Assembly: GCA_038729325.1 (NCBI GenBank)
Contig: JAVYSG010000077.1
Span: 1 to 5,254 of the forward strand
Source of the DNA: UBA509 sp038729325
GTDB taxonomy: Archaea > Thermoplasmatota > Thermoplasmata > Thermoplasmatales > Thermoplasmataceae
Length of the DNA stretch: 5,254 nt
Reading direction: 5' to 3'
Shown: positions 1 through 4,890 of the stretch, one piece after another
How positions within the stretch are numbered: position 1 is the first letter of the stretch
Layout: every line of letters starts with the position of its first letter
Notes under the pieces: model-generated
What the model saw: only the letters and a program-made list of their open reading frames with translations
What the model was told of the DNA's origin: nothing
Database searches by the model: none
Translations under genes and position numbers: made by a program

Positions 1-702
1 AGGCTGATTGGCGTCGTTGTTCCGCACGCAGGTTATATTTATTCAGGCCAGACCGCTGCCTTTGCATATTCCCTGGTTAAAAATTCCACGGCAAGGGATT
101 TTGCCATCATTGGCCCAAACCATTCCTCGTATCCTCCGGAGACATCAATTTATCCTGGAGGAGCATGGATAACCCCCCTGGGCCGGAGTTCCGTCAACAT
201 GAAAATGGCTGAGGAAATAAAAGATGGTGCGCGTGGATCAAAACTGGACGAAAAGGCTCACCGCAAAGAACATTCGGTGGAGGTTCAGCTTCCTTTTCTT
301 CAGTACCTGTTCGATGAGGAATTCACTTTTGTACCCATCATCATGGGTGACCAGAGACTGGAAATGGCAACATACCTGTCGGACGGACTCACAACCCTGA
401 GGAAACTTCCCATGATTATCGCATCTTCTGACCTGACTCACTACGAGCCTCTGGAAACCGCCAGGCGAAAGGACAGAATGCTCCTGGATGCTGTCGAGTC
501 ACTGGATCTGCACAGGTTCTACAGAACGCTTGAACAGAATGTAATAACTGCATGTGGTTATGGCGCAATTGCAACCCTTATGTCAGTCACTGTGAAACTT
601 GGCGGCAAAATGCAGGTCCTGAACTATTCAACATCCTATGAAACCTCGGGAGAAAGCTACAGCGTTGTTGGCTATTCAGCAATTGCGGCATATCTGGAGT
701 AA
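1..702 (+). CDS. amrB: MEMO1-family protein (AmmeMemoRadiSam system protein B), 5' partial
   Basis: The frame is open from the first base of the window to the TAA at 700-702, so the gene starts upstream; 233 residues are visible and about 40-50 N-terminal residues are probably missing compared with the usual 270-290. Family motifs appear in order (numbered from base 1): PHAGYIYSG at 8-16, GPNHSS at 38-43, KEHSVEVQLPFLQ at about 89-101, SSDLTHYE at 142-149 and ACGYGAI at 184-190. H9, H41 and C185 match the metal-binding His/His/Cys set known from human MEMO1, so the site looks intact. MEMO proteins share the fold of class III extradiol dioxygenases, but their reaction in archaea is not settled; the product should be cytosolic. 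An internal ATG at 199 opens a shorter frame but cannot be the true start, because conserved motifs lie upstream of it. The radical SAM gene follows after 14 bases, and the two are probably co-transcribed. Family call is firm; function is open. Confidence 0.93.
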   Translation, partial: RLIGVVVPHAGYIYSGQTAAFAYSLVKNSTARDFAIIGPNHSSYPPETSIYPGGAWITPLGRSSVNMKMAEEIKDGARGSKLDEKAHRKEHSVEVQLPFLQYLFDEEFTFVPIIMGDQRLEMATYLSDGLTTLRKLPMIIASSDLTHYEPLETARRKDRMLLDAVESLDLHRFYRTLEQNVITACGYGAIATLMSVTVKLGGKMQVLNYSTSYETSGESYSVVGYSAIAAYLE

Positions 703-704
703 AA

Positions 705-712
705 GAGGGGAG
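705..712 (+). promoter_or_regulatory. Shine-Dalgarno site that sets the GTG start of amrS
   Basis: GAGGGGAG lies just after the amrB stop, with its GAGG core ending 8 bases before the GTG at 717. It resembles the archaeal anti-SD complement GGAGGTGATC, and it supports GTG 717 as the start in the absence of a nearby in-frame ATG. No promoter is visible in the 14-base gap, which fits co-transcription with amrB. Confidence 0.7.
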
Positions 713-716
713 AGAC

Positions 717-1772
717 GTGAAAATAGCAAGCCTTTACACAAAAAATTCTGACGGGACCATAACCTGCACAGCCTGCAGGAGGTATTGCAGGCTTCATCAG
801 GGCCAGACCGGATTCTGCGGAGTAAGAACATTTCGCGGCAGTGACCTGTTTCTGGATGTATATGGCCTACCTTACGCCATAAACATTGATCCCATAGAGA
901 AAAAGCCTGTACTGCATGCCTATCCGAATTCAAGAATCTATTCCTTTGGCACATCAGGGTGTGATTTTGCTTGCAAATTCTGCCAGAACTATGACATGAG
1001 CCAGAGGAGAGAAATGGCTGGCATTGAAATGGACCCGGAGGAAATAGTGATGGATGCCGTGAGCAGGGGTTGTGCAGGAATAGCGTATACATACAACGAG
1101 CCAACCATATTTACTGAATTTGCACACGATGTTGGAATGATAGCCCACAGGAAAGGCCTGTTCAACATATATGTGACAAATGGATATGAAACTCCAGAGT
1201 CCATTGAGATGATCTCTGAGTTTCTGGACTTTGCAACTGTGGATTTCAAAGGCAATGCTTCCGTGGACTTTTACAGAAAGTTCATGTCAGTTCCTGATCC
1301 TGACTTCATCTACGACACCATCCGCCTATTCAGGGAAGCAGGCGTTCATCTGGAAATTACAGATCTTGTTGTCCCGGAGGTGGGTGATGATCTTGAGAAA
1401 GCCGGGGATATGATTCGGAAAATAATGGAAATTCTTGGTGATGAAGTACCTCTGAGTTTTCTCAGGTATCACCCTGATTATAAGATGACTGTTCCTTCAA
1501 CGCCAGTTGAAACTCTGATGAAGCATTACAGAAGGGCGAAGGAACTGGGGCTGAAATTTGTATACATAGGAAATGTGCCTGGCATCGATCAGCAGAATAC
1601 CTATTGCCCCAACTGTGGAGAACTGATCATCAGGAGGGATGCCATGAGGACAATCTCCGTTCACCTCACACAGGATGGAAAATGCCCCGCATGCAACACA
1701 CCAATACCTGTTGTTACTGGAAAGTATTCTCCTGCAAGGCGATCTGCTGTCCCGGAAGGAAGAATCCACTGA
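717..1772 (+). CDS. amrS: AmmeMemoRadiSam system radical SAM enzyme
   Basis: 351 residues from GTG 717 to TGA 1770-1772. The radical SAM signature C82-x3-C86-x2-C89 (GCDFACKFCQNYDMSQ) should bind the [4Fe-4S] cluster that cleaves S-adenosylmethionine. Other family landmarks are YTYNEPT at 124-130, a VDFKGN strand, the ITDLVVPEVGDD segment and YIGNVPG ending at residue 289. Two further cysteine groups frame the core: C17, C20, C24 and C34 at the N-terminus, and a C-terminal rubredoxin-like pair of knuckles, C297/C300 and C323/C326, likely a metal ribbon. At 351 residues it is slightly longer than typical relatives of about 330-340, the excess being a basic tail after the ribbon. MEMO lies directly upstream, and this pairing is the hallmark of the system. 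Older automated names such as pyruvate formate-lyase activating enzyme come from core similarity only. The substrate is unknown. Confidence 0.94.
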   Translation: MKIASLYTKNSDGTITCTACRRYCRLHQGQTGFCGVRTFRGSDLFLDVYGLPYAINIDPIEKKPVLHAYPNSRIYSFGTSGCDFACKFCQNYDMSQRREMAGIEMDPEEIVMDAVSRGCAGIAYTYNEPTIFTEFAHDVGMIAHRKGLFNIYVTNGYETPESIEMISEFLDFATVDFKGNASVDFYRKFMSVPDPDFIYDTIRLFREAGVHLEITDLVVPEVGDDLEKAGDMIRKIMEILGDEVPLSFLRYHPDYKMTVPSTPVETLMKHYRRAKELGLKFVYIGNVPGIDQQNTYCPNCGELIIRRDAMRTISVHLTQDGKCPACNTPIPVVTGKYSPARRSAVPEGRIH

Positions 1773-1825
1773 TATGCAGGTTTCAACCGGAAGCTGTCGG
1801 ATTCAGCACATGGAGGTGTCAGAAA

Positions 1826-2353
1826 TCAGGATACCAGATTGAGAAAGTTGCCAAGCACTGTTACAGCTATTCCCAGTACAAACATCGTGATTATCCAGAA
1901 AATGTAATTTCCATTTACTGACTTGGCAATTCCTGCCCCAAGAAGGGCCATTGCCCCGTCTGCAAGATATATGGCTATAAGTCCGCGCGAAGGAAAGAGG
2001 ATGGCCAGCGAGAGCGGCAGCATAGCTCCGACAAAGCCGCTTAATATTGATGCCCCGGTACCCGCCACAGATTCCACAAGTATGTCCTTTCCTATCCTGC
2101 TCTTTACCAGGTAACTTGGAGACCTGAGCATCAGCTGCCTTGAACTTCTGGATATCTCTCCACGCAGCTTTGAATATTCTGCTATGAAGAAGCTGAAACC
2201 ACCCACGAAAGCTGAACCGAACGCAATCCTGAATGCCAGGTCAATTCCTGAAAAATTGCCCTCTATGACTGTTCTGGAAATCAGCATCAGCGTGGTGATA
2301 ATGCCGTCAGATAGTCCCAGAGTGAGAGGGAAGATGATATTTGAGTTATTCAT
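1826..2353 (-). CDS. VIT1/CCC1-like membrane protein (TIGR00267 type)
   Basis: 175 residues, ATG at 2353-2351, stop at 1828-1826. Five hydrophobic segments are visible at about 6-28, 40-60, 91-119, 124-144 and 149-171, matching the five-helix plan of the VIT1/CCC1 family of iron/manganese transporters. The first helix carries GLSDG (13-17, D16) and the second ends in AEY (E59), positions where the family keeps acidic residues in the transport path. Between helices 2 and 3 lies a short basic linker (about 61-90, rich in R/K/S) instead of the long acidic metal-binding helices of eukaryotic VIT1. Archaeal TIGR00267 members share that trait as I recall them. The start codon overlaps the last 8 bases of the DUF211 gene (ATGAATAA), so translation is probably coupled. 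Only a weak purine-rich stretch precedes the start. Transport is inferred from the family; the ion and direction are not known. Confidence 0.82.
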   Translation of the reverse strand: MNNSNIIFPLTLGLSDGIITTLMLISRTVIEGNFSGIDLAFRIAFGSAFVGGFSFFIAEYSKLRGEISRSSRQLMLRSPSYLVKSRIGKDILVESVAGTGASILSGFVGAMLPLSLAILFPSRGLIAIYLADGAMALLGAGIAKSVNGNYIFWIITMFVLGIAVTVLGNFLNLVS

Positions 2354-2630
2354 CTCTTCTTATACTTTCTACTATTCTTTTGCCCACTGCAATCTCGTCC
2401 ACGGAATGAATCACTGATCCTGTTTCCTCGATTGAATTTATCAGTTCGGAAAAATCAATCCCGTTTCCTTCAACTGTGATTATTGTTCCCATGGTTTCCA
2501 TATCCATTTCAGTAACACTGACATTGACGGCTTCAACCCCGGGCACCTTCTCTATTGCTGAGGCAAGTTCCAGAAGCGATGGCCGGTTCAGTGCCTTATC
2601 AACATCCAGAATAACCCTTCTTACTGTCAT
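2346..2630 (-). CDS. DUF211 family protein
   Basis: 94 residues starting at ATG 2630-2628 (MTVRRVILDVDK) and ending at TAA 2348-2346. The sequence fits the small archaeal DUF211 family: an N-terminal RRVILDV strand, a helix, VPGVEAVNVSV (29-39), a conserved acidic stretch around EMDME (41-45), IITVEGNGIDF (50-60) and the signature VIHSVDEIAVGKRI (73-86). The family has a ferredoxin-like, ACT-like fold, is cytosolic, and its role is unknown. The frame extends upstream to 2687, but ATG 2630 is chosen because GGGGGGATC lies 5 bases before it and family members begin at this point. It is the first gene of an operon with the VIT1-like protein, overlapping it by 8 bases, which hints at a sensing or regulatory partnership with that membrane protein. 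That partnership is inference only. Confidence 0.9.
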   Translation of the reverse strand: MTVRRVILDVDKALNRPSLLELASAIEKVPGVEAVNVSVTEMDMETMGTIITVEGNGIDFSELINSIEETGSVIHSVDEIAVGKRIVESIRRDE

Positions 2631-2635
2631 TGAAA

Positions 2636-2644
2636 GATCCCCCC
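2636..2644 (-). promoter_or_regulatory. Shine-Dalgarno site deciding the DUF211 start
   Basis: On the minus strand GGGGGGATC ends 5 bases before ATG 2630. It matches the archaeal SD consensus GGAGGTGATC at most positions. The alternative upstream start at 2687 would include this site inside the coding frame and adds 19 residues not seen in the family. Confidence 0.7.
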
Positions 2645-2695
2645 ATAACAGTTGATAGGAAGAGAGGGGCGTGCAAACATTCCCCAAATGGAGTG

Positions 2696-2707
2696 GTATA
2701 TATACAT
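2696..2707 (-). promoter_or_regulatory. TATA box/BRE of the DUF211-VIT operon
   Basis: The minus strand reads ATGTATATATAC, preceded by an A-rich BRE-like stretch (GAAAAT). It lies about 65-75 bases upstream of the DUF211 start, predicting transcription from near 2675 and a leader of about 45 bases with an SD site. Upstream, 2743-2820 is strongly T-rich on the plus strand and holds no reading frame. The same 12 bases occur in the promoter of the regulator gene at 4365-4376. Confidence 0.6.
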
Positions 2708-2825
2708 ATTTTCAATCCGGTTCGCGAAGTGGCATTTACCAACTTTTCTTGACACTTTAATCTCTTTATTTTCCATATTTATCTTTTATTATTAATTCTT
2801 TTGGAAGTTTATTTTCCCTTTAACA

Positions 2826-2867
2826 TGATTATCCTCCTGGAAATTCAATCTCCCAGAAGGATCATCA
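2826..2867 (-). terminator. Stem-loop just after the three-helix membrane protein gene
   Basis: The arms 2831-2840 (ATCCTCCTGG) and 2853-2862 (CCAGAAGGAT) pair over 10 positions with one G-U wobble around a 12-base loop. Four further pairs (2826-2829 with 2864-2867) extend the stem past one mismatch. On the minus strand it begins about 9 bases after the stop at 2877. No T-run follows on that strand, where the sequence is A-rich, so it may be a 3' processing or stability element rather than an intrinsic terminator. The structure is seen in the sequence; its role is guessed. Confidence 0.35.
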
Positions 2868-2876
2868 TCGCTTGTA

Positions 2877-3482
2877 TTACTGATCCATATGTGCATCGCC
2901 GCCAGAAAGTTTTTTCATGGCTGCCCTTATTCGTCCAGAGTATCTTGAAAGATCAGCTATAATTACAATAACAAAGATGCTGAATATTATGGTCACTCCG
3001 AAGAATGCACCCAGTAAGGTTCTGGTCTCGGCAAGGCTCTGTGACATTCCGGACACGGATATTAGTATGAACATTACTGCTGCGATTGAGATTCCATATA
3101 TCAGGACAAGCGTGTGAATCAGCCCGGAGACAAACCTTACTCTTTCAAGATCTATGGAAGGCTGAATGGCCTTTTTCATTGAGCCGTATAATTTTTCGAT
3201 GTCATCCCCGGATCTGCGCGCCGCACCTGTCACGGATTCAACTACCCCGCTCTCTCCGCGGTCAGCGGATTTTACAAGTTTCTCAGCAGCCTGGCTCGCA
3301 TTGCTTGAAACAAAAAAATTCAGGAGTTCACGCATGAAAGATAGATTCAAAACGCCTTCGAGTTCATCCACCTTGGACTCAAGTTCTGAAACATAATCCC
3401 TGAAGCCATTTCTGACAGCCATTGAAACGAGCACTGTTGCAATGAGAACGGCTGTGGGAATCAGATAAAGGATTAAATTCAT
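2877..3482 (-). CDS. Three-helix membrane protein with a cytoplasmic-type helical linker, unknown function
   Basis: 201 residues, ATG 3482-3480 to the stop at 2877-2879. I do not recognise the family. Residues 3-23 form a hydrophobic N-terminal helix (possibly an uncleaved signal anchor), followed by a short charged heptad-like region at 28-45 (RDYVSELESKVDELEGVL) that could be a coiled coil. A mostly helical polar domain covers about 50-115, then come two close membrane segments at about 117-143 and 155-177, and a basic C-terminal tail (RYSGRIRAAMKK) that by the positive-inside rule would face the cytoplasm. There are no cysteines and no enzyme motif. The layout, a membrane anchor plus helical stalk plus paired helices, recalls small signalling or scaffold proteins, but that is only an impression. 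It has its own promoter 78 bases downstream of the regulator gene. Codon use looks like its neighbours, so it is a real gene. Confidence 0.8.
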   Translation of the reverse strand: MNLILYLIPTAVLIATVLVSMAVRNGFRDYVSELESKVDELEGVLNLSFMRELLNFFVSSNASQAAEKLVKSADRGESGVVESVTGAARRSGDDIEKLYGSMKKAIQPSIDLERVRFVSGLIHTLVLIYGISIAAVMFILISVSGMSQSLAETRTLLGAFFGVTIIFSIFVIVIIADLSRYSGRIRAAMKKLSGGDAHMDQ

Positions 3483-3508
3483 CTAGGAAAGGTAAAGGTG
3501 GCTCATAC

Positions 3509-3520
3509 TTAAAATATTTT
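3509..3520 (-). promoter_or_regulatory. TATA-like box of the three-helix membrane protein gene
   Basis: The minus strand reads AAAATATTTTAA, its centre about 31 bases before ATG 3482. With the usual archaeal spacing, transcription would begin only a few bases before the start codon. No SD-like sequence lies between (CCTTTACCTTTCCTAG), which agrees with a nearly leaderless mRNA. Confidence 0.45.
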
Positions 3521-3560
3521 CACACTGTTCAAGTCTGTTTGCGAAAAGATGGCAGGGATA

Positions 3561-4319
3561 TCACTCCCTGGCAAATGTAAAATGCCGGATCTCTTCAAGC
3601 ATTGACAGGCCATCAGTTGTTATCTTATATTTCTGTTTTGCCCCGCTGTTGTCAGAGATTTCGAGGAGCCTGTTTTCCAGAAGTTCGTTGACAGCACGAA
3701 GTGCAGATCTGTAGTTCAGGTTGCACTTATAGATGATCTTGGTAATCCCCAGATCGCCATAGGTTCTTGCAAGGGAAAGAATGTCATGCATGATCATTGT
3801 ATGATCTCTCCGGTGCCTCATTGCTATTTCGTCCTTGACGGAAGGTTCGGTTTCTATATCTTCATGCTCCGGCCTCGCTTCAACAGGTTTCAGGGTTTCC
3901 GCAATTGCTGAACTCTTGCTGTTGACGCCGTCGAAAGATATTCTCACCGTTTTATAATCATTTGACAGTACCACAGCCTTAACTACCGGAACAGAAAACA
4001 TTCCTGAAAGGAAGTTCTCATATGGAGTTAAAGTTGTACCGGATATGGCAAACTTCCTGCTCATGGAAAGGTCTTTGGCACGAAGATGAAGAAGGACTAT
4101 TGCCTCCATCCTTTCCTGTTTTGTCCCTGAAAGAATTGAAATCGGAATGATCTCAGAACGGTTGTTCATGGAAACAAGAGCATAATCGAACTGGTGTATG
4201 ATTTTACTTGATCCCATAATACTGAAATTTGTTTCAAGATGCCAGTCATCAAGATTGAACATTATTTCATCAGAACCGATTGCCGTTCTCTTCTTTGATG
4301 AAAATTCAGCTATTTCCAC
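3561..4319 (-). CDS. Transcription regulator: C-terminal winged helix (ArnR1-like/HTH_45 type) plus uncharacterised N-terminal domain
   Basis: 252 residues from GTG 4319-4317 (SD GGAAGGTGAT directly upstream) to the stop at 3563-3561. Residues about 168-245 form a winged helix-turn-helix: RRDHTMIMHDILSLA (first helix), GDLGITKIIYKCNLNYRSALRAV (turn and recognition helix), ELLENRLLEI, then a KYKITTDGLSMLEEI wing and last helix. This is the pattern of archaeal one-wing regulators of the HTH_45 kind. Residues about 20-140 form a separate domain containing ETNFSIMGSSKIIHQFDYALV (29-49), which resembles the start of archaeal restriction-endonuclease-like folds (E, G-S, H-x-FD). The usual catalytic lysine is not evident, so it may be a dead, ligand-binding or dimerising version. 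An acidic linker (about 147-164) joins the halves. Its promoter faces the palindrome-bearing spacer at 4399-4723, so autoregulation is plausible. Target genes are unknown. Confidence 0.82.
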   Translation of the reverse strand: MEIAEFSSKKRTAIGSDEIMFNLDDWHLETNFSIMGSSKIIHQFDYALVSMNNRSEIIPISILSGTKQERMEAIVLLHLRAKDLSMSRKFAISGTTLTPYENFLSGMFSVPVVKAVVLSNDYKTVRISFDGVNSKSSAIAETLKPVEARPEHEDIETEPSVKDEIAMRHRRDHTMIMHDILSLARTYGDLGITKIIYKCNLNYRSALRAVNELLENRLLEISDNSGAKQKYKITTDGLSMLEEIRHFTFARE

Positions 4320-4322
4320 TAC

Positions 4323-4332
4323 ATCACCTTCC
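4323..4332 (-). promoter_or_regulatory. Shine-Dalgarno site deciding the GTG start of the regulator
   Basis: GGAAGGTGAT on the minus strand sits 3 bases before GTG 4319 and contains the GGTGAT core of the archaeal SD. The only nearby ATG (4325-4323, within this site) is followed at once by TAG, so GTG 4319 is the sensible start. Confidence 0.7.
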
Positions 4333-4364
4333 GTATTTCGTAATAGGAATGTATCTTTTCACCC

Positions 4365-4376
4365 GTATATATACAT
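4365..4376 (-). promoter_or_regulatory. TATA box of the regulator gene
   Basis: The minus strand reads ATGTATATATAC after an A-rich element (ACAAA). Its centre is about 51 bases before the GTG start, predicting a leader of roughly 24 bases that holds the SD site. The inner ten bases, GTATATATAC, are a perfect palindrome. The same 12 bases form the DUF211 promoter. Confidence 0.6.
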
Positions 4377-4401
4377 TTTGTATTGAGCTCGCATTTAGCA
4401 A

Positions 4402-4410
4402 TGTCAGACA
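4402..4410. promoter_or_regulatory. Candidate operator copy 1, TGTCAGACA
   Basis: An inverted repeat of TGTC around one central base, inside a 14-base stretch (CAATGTCAGACAAA, 4399-4412) repeated exactly at 4710-4723. It lies about 26 bases upstream of the regulator's TATA box as read on the minus strand, a position suited to an activator or a looping repressor. Confidence 0.5.
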
Positions 4411-4485
4411 AATATTTCGATTAAATATGTGATATTATATTTTGAAGTATCATTATTTGTTTCTAACATATTTTCAGTGATCTGG

Positions 4486-4496
4486 TTGTCGGACAA
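4486..4496. promoter_or_regulatory. Candidate operator copy 2, TTGTCGGACAA
   Basis: The longest of the three palindromes, with five-base arms TTGTC/GACAA around one base. Its centre is 85 bases from copy 1, close to eight helical turns. An AT-rich TATA-like stretch (AATTTTAC) follows immediately on the plus strand. Confidence 0.5.
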
Positions 4497-4712
4497 TTTT
4501 ACAGGATCATCAGAATTCATATGGAGAGCATGAAGTTGCCTATTTTACGATGTTTTCTTTCACTATTTCCCGAAAAGCCCTTTCTCAAATTAAAATCGAC
4601 ATTTGTCTATACTATGGGTTATTCTTTTTATATTGATTTTCCCAGGCGAGTTCCATTTTTTCAGCTACTTAGTATTTCTATGGGAAATTTTTGTCGAAGT
4701 ATTGTATGCCAA

Positions 4713-4721
4713 TGTCAGACA
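4713..4721. promoter_or_regulatory. Candidate operator copy 3, TGTCAGACA, touching the TATA box of the first small gene
   Basis: Identical to copy 1 over 14 bases (4710-4723). It abuts the TATA box at 4725-4731, covering the BRE position, so a bound protein would be expected to block TFB/TBP entry, or to act there as an activator. No other exact TGTCNGACA occurs in the window. Confidence 0.55.
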
Positions 4722-4724
4722 AAA

Positions 4725-4731
4725 TTTATAT
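4725..4731 (+). promoter_or_regulatory. TATA box of the first 32-codon gene
   Basis: TTTATAT preceded by GACAAAA, centred about 27 bases before ATG 4755. This is the archaeal spacing at which transcription starts at or next to the start codon, giving a leaderless mRNA. The stretch between them has no SD. Confidence 0.6.
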
Positions 4732-4754
4732 CCTTCTAAAAAAATAACTTTAAC

Positions 4755-4853
4755 ATGAGGAACCTGAAAATAAGAGAAACGTTCTGGGATGAGGTTTCGA
4801 GGATTATGCAGATCATAAGGGAGACTGGCGAACCACAAACGCAACATAAGTGA
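4755..4853 (+). CDS. Small protein of 32 residues, unknown function
   Basis: ATG 4755 to TGA 4851-4853. The product begins MRNLKIRETFWDEVSRIMQI and ends IRETGEPQTQHK. I do not recognise it. Residues 6-24 could form one amphipathic helix with hydrophobic F10, W11, V14, I17, M18, I20 and I21 and several charged positions; there is no membrane segment. Support for its being real comes from the TATA box at the leaderless distance, natural-looking amino-acid composition, AGG arginine codons as in neighbouring genes, and a second TATA box starting just after its stop. Against it are its short length and the lack of a homology test. The N-terminus faintly resembles the start of ribbon-helix-helix antitoxins (a strand followed by a helix), but the second helix is missing, so it could also be the remnant of a longer gene. 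Confidence 0.5.
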   Translation: MRNLKIRETFWDEVSRIMQIIRETGEPQTQHK

Positions 4854-4863
4854 TCACTAAACC

Positions 4864-4871
4864 TTTTATTT
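4864..4871 (+). promoter_or_regulatory. TATA box of the second 32-codon gene
   Basis: TTTTATTT centred about 24 bases before GTG 4891, preceded by AAACC as a weak BRE. No SD site precedes the GTG. The spacing again predicts a leaderless transcript. Confidence 0.5.
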
Positions 4872-4890
4872 TTGTTAACCATAATCATCT

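Larger units (their letters stand above)
4377..4724. other. AT-rich spacer without a convincing gene
   Basis: This stretch holds three copies of TGTCNGACA (entered separately) and weaker half-sites TTGTC at 4603-4607 and 4691-4695. One open frame on the plus strand (4521-4739, 72 codons) reads as Phe/Ser/Cys-rich sequence with codon use unlike the neighbours. I do not accept it as a gene, although a TATA-like AATTTTAC lies about 22 bases before its ATG. It may be a regulatory region, a small RNA locus or the remains of a decayed gene; nothing in it decides between these. Confidence 0.5.

Noticed and set aside
377..385. TGTCGGACG, one base off the palindrome
   Set aside because: It lies inside the MEMO coding sequence with no promoter nearby and lacks the last symmetric base.
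676..1104. 142-codon minus-strand frame over the start of amrS
   Set aside because: It lies antisense to a firmly identified gene and its cysteine/histidine-rich product reflects the opposite strand of that gene.
1793..1807. GCTG/CAGC hairpin between the convergent amrS and VIT genes
   Set aside because: Four pairs only, and no T-rich tract on either strand, so it is not a credible terminator.
1604..1921. 105-codon plus-strand frame running out of the 3' end of amrS
   Set aside because: It is out of frame with amrS and then runs antisense into the VIT1-like gene. The zinc-ribbon end of amrS is intact in its own frame, so no frameshift is implied.
2631..2687. Longer start for the DUF211 gene
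   Set aside because: The extra 19 residues do not belong to the family, and a good SD site sits 5 bases before ATG 2630.
3086..3396. Plus-strand frames opposite the three-helix membrane protein gene
   Set aside because: They are shadows of a gene with clear membrane-helix structure on the other strand, and they have no promoter or SD.
4521..4739. 72-codon plus-strand open frame in the spacer
   Set aside because: The product is Phe/Ser/Cys-rich with rare-looking codons such as CGA and has no recognisable motif. It ends inside the third palindrome and TATA box, so it is probably chance reading of AT-rich DNA.
4665..4847. 60-codon minus-strand frame opposite the first small gene
   Set aside because: No promoter or SD is seen on that strand; the small plus-strand gene has the better context.
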